From the NCBI GenBank assembly GCA_016192135.1, contig JACPUR010000038.1, positions 134,157 through 198,156 of the forward strand: 64,000 nucleotides of DNA. Direction: 5' to 3'. Each line of letters starts with the position of its first letter. The stretch's first letter is position 1. The DNA comes from Candidatus Tectomicrobia bacterium (GTDB lineage: Bacteria > UBA8248). A model generated the notes under the pieces. The model was not told the origin of the DNA and searched no databases. It worked only from the letters and a program-made list of their open reading frames with translations. This document shows positions 1 through 8,663 of this stretch, one piece after another. A program made the position numbers and the translations under genes.

Positions 1-2
1 AG

Positions 3-614
3 GACCTGGGCCTCGACCCCCGCTCGGCGGGCTTCCCGCCGGGCCACCCGCCGATGCGCTCCTTCCTGGGCGTGCCGCTCCTGTCCGAGGGGAAGGCGTG
101 CGGGAACTTCTACTTCACCGAGAAGGAGGGAGCGGAGGAGTTCAGCCCGGCGGACGAGCGCATGGCGGAGAACTTCGCCCGCCTCGCCGTCCGGGCCATC
201 CAGCACCCGGCGGCCCACGCGGGCATCCGGCGGGACCTGGAAACCTTCCGGAGCGCGGCTGCGGATCCCGGGGCCGTCATCATCGTGAACCCGGGGCGCG
301 AGATCATCGTGTGGAACGAGGGGGCGCGGGACCTCTACGGCTATACGCGAGAGGAGGCCCTGGGCCGGCGCCTCGAAGAGCTGCTCATTCCGCCGGAGCG
401 GCGGGAAGCCTGGCTGAACCGGTATCTGAACGAGCACGTCCGGGACCTTCGGGCCGGGAAGACGGTTCAGTACAATGGGACGCCCCTCCACAAGAACGGC
501 CGGGAAATCCACGTGAGCGTGACCTTCTCCCCCATCCGCCACGGCGAAGCGGGGATCATGGCGGTCACCGGGACGCTCAAGGTCACGAAGAAGGACGGGA
601 ACGAGGCGGCGTGA
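3..614 (+). CDS. GAF-PAS sensor protein, copy 1 of 8 (5' truncated by window edge)
   Basis: The reading frame is already open at the window start, so the N-terminal half of the GAF domain is missing. What remains is the GAF C-terminal part (SFLGVPLL, GNFYFTEK, DERMAENFARLA) followed by a PAS domain (AVIIVNP, WNEGARDLYGYTREEALGRR, LHKNGREI, FSPIRHGEAGIMAVTG). There is no histidine kinase, GGDEF or DNA-binding output; the protein ends right after the PAS. The GHPPM motif keeps the histidine that aligns with the heme-ligand His149 of mycobacterial DosS (numbering from memory). First of an eight-gene same-strand array and most like copy 3. Function inferred as a cytosolic gas, redox or small-molecule sensor acting through an unknown partner. 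Confidence 0.85.
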   Translation, partial: DLGLDPRSAGFPPGHPPMRSFLGVPLLSEGKACGNFYFTEKEGAEEFSPADERMAENFARLAVRAIQHPAAHAGIRRDLETFRSAAADPGAVIIVNPGREIIVWNEGARDLYGYTREEALGRRLEELLIPPERREAWLNRYLNEHVRDLRAGKTVQYNGTPLHKNGREIHVSVTFSPIRHGEAGIMAVTGTLKVTKKDGNEAA

Positions 615-823
615 CGCCGCCCCCCGGGTAAGAAATTCTTCCTCCGCCTCCCCGGCCGAAGGCCCTCGCGTTCCGGTCCGTCCTCCTATCCCGGGGCGCC
701 GCGCGGCCCGCGGCCCGCCATGTCGGGCCGCGCCCTGGAGGCCCTTCCTTGCCAGAACCGCCCGGGTATCGGATACTGACATTCGAGGGAAATGCTGTGT
801 CGACGCCTGTTCCGGCAACACCA

Positions 824-1681
824 ATGCCTACTCCCGAGAAAACACCCCGTCCCAATTTCCGGGGCGCCGATTCCCTGCAAGAGCTGGTGGACGTGGGGAC
901 ACGGCTGGCCGGGGCCCGCTACGGCGCCCTCGGCGTGCTGAACGAACGGGGCGACGCCTTCTCCCGCTTCCTCACCCGCGGCATCAGCAAGGAGATGCGG
1001 ACCGCCGTCCCCTTCGTCCCCGCGGACCGGGGGCTGCTGGCCGCGCCCATCCTGGATTCCCGGCCCTTGCGGACCAGGGACATCCTGCGCAATCCGGGGG
1101 CCGGCGCGCTGCCCGAGAACCGCCTGCCGGTGAGCAATCTCCTCGCCCTCCCCGTCCTGGCGGAGAAACGGGTGCTCGGGGGCCTCTACTTCGCGGAGAA
1201 GATTGGCGCCGCCCAGTTCCGGGCGACGGACATCCCCCTGATGCAGAACTTCGCGAACCTGGCGGCCGAGCTGATCGAGGGGCTGGCGGGCCCGGAGGAG
1301 ACGGGGCGCTTTCTCGATATATTCCGGGAAGCCCTGGAGACGGACCTGGCCTGCCTCATCACCGACCCGTCCCGGCGGATCGTCTTCTGGAACCCGGCGG
1401 CCCGCCGCCTCTTCGGCCATGCGGAGGAGGAGGCGCTGGGACGGCGTTTCGAGGAGGTGCTGGTCCCGCCGGAGGAGTTCGCGGTGTGGAGGAAAAGCTT
1501 CATCCCCCGCGTCCTGCGCGAGTTCATGGACGGCAAGGAGGTCCGCTACGAAGCCCCGCGCCTGCACAAGGACGGCCGGCGGGTCCGGGTCGGCGCCCTG
1601 CTTTCCCCCGTCATCCAGGTCCGGGGCGGGATCGCCGCCATCACGGTCATCGGGAAATATGAGGGAATCTCTCCATTTTGA
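824..1681 (+). CDS. GAF-PAS sensor protein, copy 2
   Basis: About 285 residues: N-terminal GAF (LQELVDVGTRLAGARYGALG, then LLALPVL, GGLYFAEK) and C-terminal PAS (LITDPSRRIVFWNPAARRLF, LGRRFEEVLVPPEE, LHKDGRRV). The start is uncertain: ATG at 824, GTG at 797 and TTG at 749 are all in frame; 824 places the protein end close to its paralogues. The segment that is HPPM in copies 1 and 3 reads ENRLPVSN here, so the putative heme-ligand histidine is lost while the sheet tyrosine (GLYF) is kept. No output domain. The 134-210 bp upstream gap suggests an independent transcript. Confidence 0.85.
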   Translation: MPTPEKTPRPNFRGADSLQELVDVGTRLAGARYGALGVLNERGDAFSRFLTRGISKEMRTAVPFVPADRGLLAAPILDSRPLRTRDILRNPGAGALPENRLPVSNLLALPVLAEKRVLGGLYFAEKIGAAQFRATDIPLMQNFANLAAELIEGLAGPEETGRFLDIFREALETDLACLITDPSRRIVFWNPAARRLFGHAEEEALGRRFEEVLVPPEEFAVWRKSFIPRVLREFMDGKEVRYEAPRLHKDGRRVRVGALLSPVIQVRGGIAAITVIGKYEGISPF

Positions 1682-1931
1682 CCGCGCCGTCCCGCGAGCG
1701 CTCAGGTGTTTTCCTTACTTGACCGGGGGAGCCGGCAGGTCTCATCTTGACAGGCAATGTCCAACCCCTGGCCCGGGAGTCCGGATCCGCTCCGCCGCTT
1801 CCCCCGCCCGTTCATGCCTCACGGTTCCGTGCGTCGGCATAACTCATTTCACATTGCCGGAAGTCCGAATATGGTTTAAAGTTCCAGGTTAACTTTGGCA
1901 CAGGCCGGATTCCGCCTGATAAGGAAGGCAA

Positions 1932-2801
1932 ATGCCCGAGACGAAACTGCTGGAGGAAATTGTCGAGCTGGGCGCCCGGCTCGTGGGCGCCCGCTACGGC
2001 GCCCTGGGGGTGCTGAACCCGCGCGGGGACGGCCTGGAGCGCTTCATCACGGCGGGGATAGACGAGGAATCCCGAACCCGAATCGGCAGTCTCCCGACGG
2101 GCAAGGGCATCCTGGGGGCCCTCATCCGGGACCCCCGGCCCCTGCGCCTGGCCAACCTGCACGCCGACGCCCGCTCCGTGGGCTTTCCCGGCAACCACCC
2201 CCCGATGAACTCCTTCCTCGGGGTGCCCCTCTTCTTCCAGTCGCACGGGGGGGTGTACGGGAACTTCTACTTCACCGAGAAGGAGGGCGCCCCCGAGTTC
2301 AGCGCGGCCGACGAGCGCCTGGCGGAGAACTTCGCCCGCCTCGCCGTCCAGGCCATCGAGAACCCCATGTCCGTGGAAGAAGGCCTCCGGCGGGACCTGG
2401 ACGCCTTCCGGACCGCGCTGACCGAAACCGGGGCCGTCATCATCACGAACCCCGCGCGCGAGATCATCCTGTGGAACGCGGGGGCCGAGGAGATGTTCGG
2501 CATCCCCAGGGAGGACGCCCTGGGCCGCCGCATTGAGGAGCTGCTCGTGCCCCCCGAGGAGCAGGTGGAGTGGCGGCGGCGCTACGTGCACGACCACACG
2601 CGCGACCTCCGCGCCGGGCGGACGGTGCGCTACGAGACCACCCGCTTCCACAAGGACGGCCACCGGCTCGCCGTCACCGTGACTCTCTCCCCCATCCGGC
2701 ACGGCTCGGCCGGCATCATGGCGGTCACCGGCGTGTACAAGATCGCCAGGGTGGTCCATGATAACGGCGCGCCCCTGAAGAATTCGCCGCAGGCGATGTA
2801 G
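1932..2801 (+). CDS. GAF-PAS sensor protein, copy 3
   Basis: 289 residues: GAF about 5-130, PAS about 155-280. A strong Shine-Dalgarno (AAGGAAGG, 1921-1928) fixes this ATG. The GAF carries RYGALGVL, LIRDPRPLRL, NHPPMNSFLGVPLF and GNFYFTEK, the order seen in the GAF-A domains of DosS/DosT. His89 aligns with the DosS heme ligand and the Gly of YGALG with the DosT-type glycine (DosS has Glu). The PAS has ITNPAREIILWNAGAEEMFG and SPIRHGSAGIMAVTG. It ends without a transmitter or effector domain. Best candidate in the array for a real heme-binding member; ligand binding is inference. Confidence 0.9.
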   Translation: MPETKLLEEIVELGARLVGARYGALGVLNPRGDGLERFITAGIDEESRTRIGSLPTGKGILGALIRDPRPLRLANLHADARSVGFPGNHPPMNSFLGVPLFFQSHGGVYGNFYFTEKEGAPEFSAADERLAENFARLAVQAIENPMSVEEGLRRDLDAFRTALTETGAVIITNPAREIILWNAGAEEMFGIPREDALGRRIEELLVPPEEQVEWRRRYVHDHTRDLRAGRTVRYETTRFHKDGHRLAVTVTLSPIRHGSAGIMAVTGVYKIARVVHDNGAPLKNSPQAM

Positions 2802-2872
2802 AGCGCGCCGGCCCGCCTCCCGCGCGGGGCCGCCGATGCGTCCGCGGGGCGCATGCCGCCGCCGGCCACGGC

Positions 2873-2902
2873 TGTAGGGGCGTATCGCGATACGCCCCTA
2901 CA
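2873..2902. repeat. TGTAGGGGCG hairpin repeat
   Basis: Near-perfect palindrome: TGTAGGGGCGTATC followed by its complement ending CGCCCCTACA. One of about ten intergenic copies in the window sharing TAGGGGCG/CGCCCCTA ends with variable inner stems. It lies between GAF-PAS copies 3 and 4. Confidence 0.8.
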
Positions 2903-2997
2903 AAAGGGGAAGGCCGTGGGTTTTCCGCCCCCGCGATAGAATCTCGCCCGGGGTTCCGCTAGAATCATCCCGCCCGAGAACGCATCGAGAACGGCAC

Positions 2998-3870
2998 ATG
3001 CTCAGACCGCGCTCTCTCCTGGACCTCCTGCAGCAGGCGCTGGACCTCGGCATCCGCCTGCTGAGCGCCCGCTTCGCGTCCCTGGCGCTGCTGGACGAGC
3101 CGGGAACGGCCTTCGAGCACTTCCTCGCCGCGGGGACGGACGGCGCCCTCCCCTCCCCGCCCCCCGATCCCCGGGGCCGGGGCATCCTGAGCCTCCTCAT
3201 CCGCGATCCGAGACCGCTGCGGCTCAATGACGCCGCCGAGGACCCCGCCTCGCTGGGATTGCCCGGCCGCCTGCCGCCGGTGGGCTCCTTCCTCGGGATG
3301 CCCATCACCTCCCGCGGCAAGGTGCGCGGGACCCTCTGCTTCGCCGAGAAGAAGGCCGGGCCGGGCTTCCGGCTGGCGGACGAGCGCGTGGCCGAGAGCC
3401 TCTCGCGCCTGGCCGCGGACATCCTGGAGGACGTGGCGCCCCGGACCGAGATCCTGCGCTCGCTCGAGCTCTTCCGGGGGGTCCTCGAGCCCGGGGCTTC
3501 CGTCATCACCACTCCGGCCCCCGTCCGGGAGGTCCTCTACTGGAACAAGGGAGCGGAGGAGCTTTTCGGCTTCACGGCGGAAGAGGCCCTGGGCCGGCGC
3601 CTCCCGGACCTCAACGTGCCCATGGAAGGGCGCGAATACTGGCGAAAGCACATCCAGCCGGGCCTTATGCTCCGGCTGCAGGAGGGCAGGGACGCCCCCT
3701 TCGAGGCCTTCCGCCTCCACAAGAGCGGCGAGCGCATCCGGGTGCGGGTGGTGATGTCCCCCATCCGCCACGAGGTGGCCGGGATCATGGCCGTCACCCG
3801 GGTCTACAAGTACCGCCGGGCCCGGCCGGAGGATATCCAGAACCCCGTCCCGGGGTCGGACCTCTTCTGA
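2998..3870 (+). CDS. GAF-PAS sensor protein, copy 4 (diverged GAF)
   Basis: 290 residues from ATG 2998, with only a weak ribosome site. The GAF is the most diverged of the set: RYGALG is RFASLA, the heme-ligand region reads GRLPPVGSFLGMPI (no His), and the tyrosine kept in the other copies (xLYF/NFYF) is Cys (TLCFAEK). The PAS is intact (PVREVLYWNKGAEELFGFTA, LGRRLPDL, LHKSGERIRVRV, SPIRHEVAGIMAVTRVYKYR). This copy probably cannot bind heme in the DosS way; the PAS may be the active sensor. No output domain. Confidence 0.87.
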   Translation: MLRPRSLLDLLQQALDLGIRLLSARFASLALLDEPGTAFEHFLAAGTDGALPSPPPDPRGRGILSLLIRDPRPLRLNDAAEDPASLGLPGRLPPVGSFLGMPITSRGKVRGTLCFAEKKAGPGFRLADERVAESLSRLAADILEDVAPRTEILRSLELFRGVLEPGASVITTPAPVREVLYWNKGAEELFGFTAEEALGRRLPDLNVPMEGREYWRKHIQPGLMLRLQEGRDAPFEAFRLHKSGERIRVRVVMSPIRHEVAGIMAVTRVYKYRRARPEDIQNPVPGSDLF

Positions 3871-3942
3871 GGCCGCGCGGGGGGACACCCGGTAGTGGGT
3901 CAGTCGGGCGATTCTGCCGTCATCTCGAACGCGGCCATTCCC

Positions 3943-4085
3943 TCACCCCCCGCCCCTCTCCCCCCTCCCGAACCGGCAGGCCGGTTCGGGGACCCGAAAA
4001 GACGGGGAGAGGGGCGCAGAGGCCGCGAAAACCGGTGAATGGGCATCTCTCCCTCTCCCTCTGGGAGAGGGCCGGGGTGAGGGGT
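3943..4085. repeat. CCCTCTCCC/GGGAGAGGG hairpin repeat with nested palindrome
   Basis: The 418-bp gap 3871-4288 holds no gene. It contains long inverted repeats of CCCCTCTCCC and GGGAGAGGGGC type, a second CTCCCTCTGGGAGAGGG hairpin, and at 3967-3990 a palindrome CCCGAACCGGC-AGG-CCGGTTCGGG. That palindrome recurs identically near 39317. AT-rich DNA from 4160 to 4280 probably carries the promoter of copy 5. Confidence 0.75.
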
Positions 4086-4318
4086 ACTGGCGGCGGAGGC
4101 CCATTTATGCAAACCGGTTCGCTGCCAAACGCCCGCCTAGTGCCCCACCGAAAGGCCCCGGGTACGCCTGGGTAACGTTTCATTTACATTCAATGAGTTA
4201 CCTCCTATTATTTAACATCTTCCTTTGAAAATCCTCTTGCAAAACACCCCATATCGCGGCTAAGGTATTTCCTGGATAAGCCGCCGTCGTGGAACCACCC
4301 GCGGTGGAAGTGCCTGGA

Positions 4319-5197
4319 ATGCGCCATACGGGAACCGAACGACAGCAGATCACGAACGAGGAGCTCCTCCAGCAGATCATCGACCTGGGCCGAAGGCTGG
4401 TCGGCGCGCGCTACGGCGCCCTCGGCCTCCTGCGCCGCGACGGGCGCGGGTTCTCCCGGTTCATCACCTCCGGCATGAAAGAAACGGCCGCCGGGGCGGT
4501 CTACCCTATCCCGGACGGGCGCGGCCTCGCGGGCGTCCTCATCCGCGACCCCAGGCCCCTGCGGGCGGCGGCCACCGAAACCCTCGAAACCACCGGGATG
4601 ACCGAGAGCCACCCCCGCCTCAACTCCTTCCTCGGCGTGCCGCTCGTCTGCCGGGGCAAGGTGTGCGGCAACCTCTACTTCACCGAAAAGATCGGCTGGC
4701 CGGAGTTCCCGCCCACGGACATCCGCCTGCTCCAGAGCTTCGCCCGCTGGGCCTCCGAGGCGGCGATGGGCATCTCGGCCCCCGAGGAGATCCAGAAGTG
4801 CCTGGCCCTCTTCCGCAGCGCCCTGGACGAGCGCACGGCCGCGGTGACCATCGTGGACCCGAGGCGGGAGTTCATCCTGTGGAACCGCAAGGCGCGGGCC
4901 CTCTTCGGCTACACCGAGAGGGAGGTCCTCGGCCGGCGGGTCGAGGAGGTCCTCATCCCCCCGGAGGAGGCCGGGGAATGGAAGCGGAACTTCCTCCGGC
5001 GCGTCGCGCAGGACCTCCTGGACGGAAAGCAGGTCCACTGCGAGGGGACGCGCCTGCACAAGGACGGCCGGCGCATCCACGTCCGGATGGTCCTCTCCCC
5101 CGTCATTCACGACGCCGCCGGGGTCCGGACCGCCACGACCATCACGAAAATGAGGCCGATCGGCTCCACGGCGTTCGGCCGCCCGGCACAGGGGTGA
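4319..5197 (+). CDS. GAF-PAS sensor protein, copy 5
   Basis: 292 residues from ATG 4319; an in-frame GTG at 4289 adds ten residues and no good ribosome site decides between them. GAF: LLQQIIDLGRRLVGARYGAL, LIRDPRPLRA, SHPRLNSFLGVPLV, GNLYFTEK. The putative heme-ligand histidine is kept although the following Pro-Met is changed. PAS: VTIVDPRREFILWNRKARAL, YTEREVLGRRVEEVLIPPEE, LHKDGRRIHVRM. The C-terminus differs slightly (VRTATTITKM instead of the usual IMAVTxVxK). No output domain. Confidence 0.87.
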   Translation: MRHTGTERQQITNEELLQQIIDLGRRLVGARYGALGLLRRDGRGFSRFITSGMKETAAGAVYPIPDGRGLAGVLIRDPRPLRAAATETLETTGMTESHPRLNSFLGVPLVCRGKVCGNLYFTEKIGWPEFPPTDIRLLQSFARWASEAAMGISAPEEIQKCLALFRSALDERTAAVTIVDPRREFILWNRKARALFGYTEREVLGRRVEEVLIPPEEAGEWKRNFLRRVAQDLLDGKQVHCEGTRLHKDGRRIHVRMVLSPVIHDAAGVRTATTITKMRPIGSTAFGRPAQG

Positions 5198-5236
5198 GCT
5201 CGCATTCACCCTATCCCGCCTCAGAGCCGAAATCTC

Positions 5237-5281
5237 GACCCCCCCCCATCCCCCCCTTGAATAAGGGGGGGATGGGGGGGG
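5237..5281. repeat. C-tract/G-tract hairpin repeat
   Basis: CCCCCCCCATCCCCCCC, then TTGAATAA, then GGGGGGGATGGGGGGGG: a near-perfect inverted repeat between GAF-PAS copies 5 and 6. It could act as a terminator-like structure but belongs by form to the dispersed CCCCTC-type hairpins of this window. Confidence 0.75.
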
Positions 5282-5477
5282 TTGCCGCGCAGGGGCGCAT
5301 GGGCGATGCGCTCCCGCCCAATCAACTTCTTCTCCCCGCCCTATCCGGGGGCGCCCCTGTCGGCGCCTGCATGCTCCGCGCGGTAGAATTTTCCCCCGCG
5401 CTCGCTTACAATAAATTAACACCGGAAAATTTGGAGCGTCCCGTTCCGGGGACGCGATCCGCGCGAGAGAAGGACCC

Positions 5478-6305
5478 ATGAAAGCGCCCGACGACGGCAA
5501 CGGCAAGGGCCCGGAGGGGGGGCCGCTCCAGGATCTCATCCAGCTGGGCACCCGCCTCCTGAAGGCCCGCTACGGCGCCCTGGCCCTGCTGAGCGGGCGG
5601 GGGGAGGGTTTCGATCAGTTCATCACGGCCGGCATCCCCGAGGAGACCCGGAGGGCCATCGGCGCCTTGCCCCAGGGCCGGGGGCTGCTCGGAGTCCCCA
5701 TCCGGGACCCGCGGCCCCTGCGGGTGAGGAACATCGCCCGGGACCCCCGCTCCGCCGGCCTTCCCAAGAACGCCCCTCCGATGCGCTCCTTCCTCGGCGT
5801 CCCGATCTTCTCGAACCGCAAGGTGCAGGGCGGCCTCTATTTCACGGAAAAGACGACGGCGCCCGAATTCCGGCCCGCGGACGAGCGCCTGGCCGAGAGC
5901 CTCGCGCGCGTGGCCGTCGAACCCCGGCCGAGGATGCGGCGCTCCCTCGACATCCTGCGCCAGGCGGCGGGCGGGACGGGCGCCGCCGTCATCACGAGCC
6001 AGGCGCGCGAGATCATCTTCTGGAGCGACGAGGCCCGGCAACTCTACGGCTACACCGAGGACGAAGTCCTGGGCCGGAGCTTCGTGGATATCATCGTGCC
6101 CCCGGAGGAGCGGGCCGCGTGGAGACGGGTGAACCAGCCCCGCCTGACGCGGGAGCTGCAGGAGGGCAAGGTCGTCAAGCTGGAGGCCCAGCGGCTCCGC
6201 AAGGACGACACCCGGATCACCGTGATCGTGACCGTGACCCCCATCCGCCACGACGTGGCCGGCATCACCGCCCTCACCAGCGTCCACATCATTCAAAAGA
6301 TATGA
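5478..6305 (+). CDS. GAF-PAS sensor protein, copy 6
   Basis: 275 residues, ATG 5478 with GAGAAGGA at good spacing. GAF: LIQLGTRLLKARYGALALL, ITAGIPEETRRAIGALPQGR, PIRDPRPLRVRNIARDPRSA, NAPPMRSFLGVPIF, GGLYFTEK. It is otherwise close to copies 1 and 3, but the putative ligand His is Ala (NAPPM versus NHPPM): a single clean substitution. PAS: VITSQAREIIFWSDEARQLY, YTEDEVLGRSF, IVPPEERAAWRR. The conserved LHKDG is LRKDD. No output domain. Confidence 0.87.
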   Translation: MKAPDDGNGKGPEGGPLQDLIQLGTRLLKARYGALALLSGRGEGFDQFITAGIPEETRRAIGALPQGRGLLGVPIRDPRPLRVRNIARDPRSAGLPKNAPPMRSFLGVPIFSNRKVQGGLYFTEKTTAPEFRPADERLAESLARVAVEPRPRMRRSLDILRQAAGGTGAAVITSQAREIIFWSDEARQLYGYTEDEVLGRSFVDIIVPPEERAAWRRVNQPRLTRELQEGKVVKLEAQRLRKDDTRITVIVTVTPIRHDVAGITALTSVHIIQKI

Positions 6306-6582
6306 GCGCCGGCGGACGGGGGGGGGCGAGCGGCGCGCGCCACCTCGCTCATTCGGACATCCGGACTGTCATCTTCCCGGGCGTTCCCGTCCCCGCCGTC
6401 CGTTTCAAGATGATTCGAAATTGGCATCCCCCGGCGGCGAGCGCTGATAAAATCGCGCGATCCCGCGAAAATATGAAACAAACCTGAATCGAGTGCGCTT
6501 ATAATCATAATGGTAATCCCAGCGCTCCCAGCGCCTCAGGATTCTTCCTGCGGCCTTGGCCTCTCTCTCTTCAAGGGCAGCC

Positions 6583-7413
6583 TTGTCCGCACTGCGAAGC
6601 AAGCACCCCTCTTACGACCGCGATCTTCTCCAGGAGATCGTCAACCTGTCGACCCGCCTCCTCGGCGCCCGCTCCGGCGCCCTGGGCCTGCTGAACGAGC
6701 GGCGGGACGCCTTCGAGTGTTTCATCGCGGCCGGGAGCGGGCGGGAGGAATCCTCCGCCGTCGGCCCCCTCCCCCGGGGCTGGGGGCTGATGGACGCCCT
6801 CATCGATGACCCCCGCCCCATCCGGCTGGTCGCGCCGCGCGAGAGGGGCGCCGACGGCAAGAGAGCCCCCGCCCGCTCCTTCCTCGGGGTGCCGCTCCTC
6901 TCGGGGAAAAAGCACTGGGGAAACTTCTACTTCGCCGACAAGGAAGGAGAGCCGGAGTTCCGCCCCACGGACGAGCGCCTCGCCGAATGCCTCGCCCGGA
7001 TCGCCGCGGATTACCTGCAAGGCGCCCTGCCGAGGGGAGAGGCCTCCCGCTACATCGGCCTCCTGGAGGGCGCGCTGGAGGAGGCCGGCGCCGTCTGCAT
7101 CACGGATCCCTCCCGCGAGATCATCTTCTGGAACCGCGGGGCCCGGCGCCTCTTCGGCTTCACCGAGCGGGAGACCCTCGGCCGCCCGTTCGTCCACCTG
7201 CTGGTGCCTCCCGAGGAGAGGCAGAAGCGGCGGCGGGGCTTCGATCCCAGCGTCCAGCGGACGCTCTTGAACGGCATGACCGCCCAGGCCGACTGCATCC
7301 GCCTTCACAAGGACGGGCGGCGGCTTCCCATCCGTATGACCGTCTCCCCCATCCTCCACCGCGTGGCGGGCATCGTCGCCATCACCTGCGTCGGCCGGTA
7401 CGAGCGCCTCTGA
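6583..7413 (+). CDS. GAF-PAS sensor protein, copy 7
   Basis: 276 residues if the TTG at 6583 is used; TTG 6556 is an alternative and no ATG lies in a suitable place. A TATAAT at 6500-6505 could be the -10 box. GAF: DLLQEIVNLSTRLLGARSGA, LGLLNERRDAF, SFLGVPLLSGKKHWGNFYFA. The loop that holds HPPM in copies 1 and 3 is shortened and rewritten (GKRAPAR), without His. PAS: CITDPSREIIFWNRGARRLF, LHKDGRRLPIRMTVSPILH. Pairs with copy 8 as the closest relative. No output domain. Confidence 0.85.
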   Translation: MSALRSKHPSYDRDLLQEIVNLSTRLLGARSGALGLLNERRDAFECFIAAGSGREESSAVGPLPRGWGLMDALIDDPRPIRLVAPRERGADGKRAPARSFLGVPLLSGKKHWGNFYFADKEGEPEFRPTDERLAECLARIAADYLQGALPRGEASRYIGLLEGALEEAGAVCITDPSREIIFWNRGARRLFGFTERETLGRPFVHLLVPPEERQKRRRGFDPSVQRTLLNGMTAQADCIRLHKDGRRLPIRMTVSPILHRVAGIVAITCVGRYERL

Positions 7414-7653
7414 GAGAAGACGAGCCGGGCTCTCCTTTCTCCTTCCTTTCCTCCCCCGAAATGTAACTTCCGTTATCGCACCGGCTCGAAATCTCAATAT
7501 GCAATATGCGGCAGGTGTTTTTTCCCACCATTTAGTGAAATGGATCGTGCGGCTGGGGAGCGCGCGCCGCTATACTACCTGTACGTAATTTTAGATTTCA
7601 GCCGCCTTCGTTCCGGCCCCCTCGCCTCATCCCTCCTTCATCTGGAGCCGTCC

Positions 7654-8484
7654 ATGTCCTGCCCGTGCGAAACGCTCTCCCCGCCCCCGAGATCCAAAAG
7701 CAGCCATTCGCTCCTTCAGGAGATCGTCGACCTCGCCACCATCCTGCTCGGCGCCCGCTACGGCGCTCTCGGCTTGCTGAACGCCAGGCGCACGGCCTTC
7801 ATCCGCTTCATCGCCGCCGGGGGCGGCGGCGAGGAGGAAATCATGGCCGCGATCCCGGAGGGATGGGAGCTGCTGGAGGACCTCATCCGCGACCCGCGGC
7901 CCCTGCGCGTCCGCGTGCCGGAGTCCGAGACGGAGGAACCGGTGCTGGCCTTCCTGGGCGTGCCGCTCGTCTCCGGCCGGAAGGTGTGGGGCAACTTCTA
8001 TTTCGCGGAGAAAGAAGAGGGGGAGTTCCGCCCGACGGACACGCGCCTGGCCGAGTGCTTCGGCCGGCTCGCGATCGACCTCCTCGAAGGCTCGAAGACG
8101 AGCGAGGAGACGCGCCTGTGCCTCACCCGCTACCGGAGCGTGCTGGACCCCGAGGGCGGCGCCATGAGCATCACCGACCCGGCGCGGGAGATCATCTTCT
8201 GGAACGAGGGGGCGCGCCGCCTCTTCGGCTACGCCGAAAAGGAGGCCCTCGGGCGCGTCTTCCTGGACCTCCTCGGCGTGCCCGAGGAGCGCAGGCGCTG
8301 GATGCGGGGCCTCGAGCCCGAGGCCCTGCGCGTGCTGCTGAAGGGCGGCGTGGCCCAGCGGGACTGCCTGCGCCTCCACAAGAGCGGGCGGAAAATACCG
8401 ATCCGCATGACCCTCACCCCCGTCTGCCACACGGTGGCGGGCATCGTCGCCATCACCCTCATCGGCCGCTACAAGCGGATCTGA
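7654..8484 (+). CDS. GAF-PAS sensor protein, copy 8 (last of array)
   Basis: 276 residues from ATG 7654, which has GGAG six bases upstream; an in-frame ATG at 7540 lies upstream of a TATACT box (7571-7576) and is less likely. GAF: SLLQEIVDLATILLGARYGA, LIRDPRPLRV, AFLGVPLVSGRKVWGNFYFA. The HPPM loop is further shortened to TEEPVLAFLG with no His. PAS: SITDPAREIIFWNEGARRLF, LHKSGRKIPIRMTLTPV, TVAGIVAITLIGRYKR. It shares KVWGNFYFA and VAIT with copy 7, so these two look like the youngest duplication. No output domain. Confidence 0.87.
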   Translation: MSCPCETLSPPPRSKSSHSLLQEIVDLATILLGARYGALGLLNARRTAFIRFIAAGGGGEEEIMAAIPEGWELLEDLIRDPRPLRVRVPESETEEPVLAFLGVPLVSGRKVWGNFYFAEKEEGEFRPTDTRLAECFGRLAIDLLEGSKTSEETRLCLTRYRSVLDPEGGAMSITDPAREIIFWNEGARRLFGYAEKEALGRVFLDLLGVPEERRRWMRGLEPEALRVLLKGGVAQRDCLRLHKSGRKIPIRMTLTPVCHTVAGIVAITLIGRYKRI

Positions 8485-8562
8485 CGCCCCAAGCCAAGAG
8501 AACGCCCCCCGGCCCTCCCGGTCAGGCGCCGGGAGAAGCGGGGGCAATGATCTGGTCGTGAA

Positions 8563-8593
8563 ACCCTCTCCCAGAGGGAGAGAGAGACGGGCG
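8563..8593. repeat. CTCTCCCAGAGGGAGAG hairpin repeat
   Basis: Short CCCTCTCCCAGAGGGAGAG-type hairpin between the end of the GAF-PAS array and the converging IscA-like gene; same family as copies at 3.9, 10.2, 15.7, 37.9 and 54.6 kb. Confidence 0.7.
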
Positions 8594-8663
8594 TTGCGCT
8601 CTGCCCTCCCTGTGCCGGATGCCTAAATGACGTTCTTGACTTCCACGCCCTTGCCCCCCACGC

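Noticed and set aside
1747-1752. TTGACA before GAF-PAS copy 3 as a promoter
   Set aside because: No -10-like hexamer at 15-19 bases; not reported as a feature.
7540-7653. Upstream start for GAF-PAS copy 8
   Set aside because: The extra residues do not resemble the paralogues, a TATACT box lies downstream of that ATG, and ATG 7654 has a well-placed GGAG.
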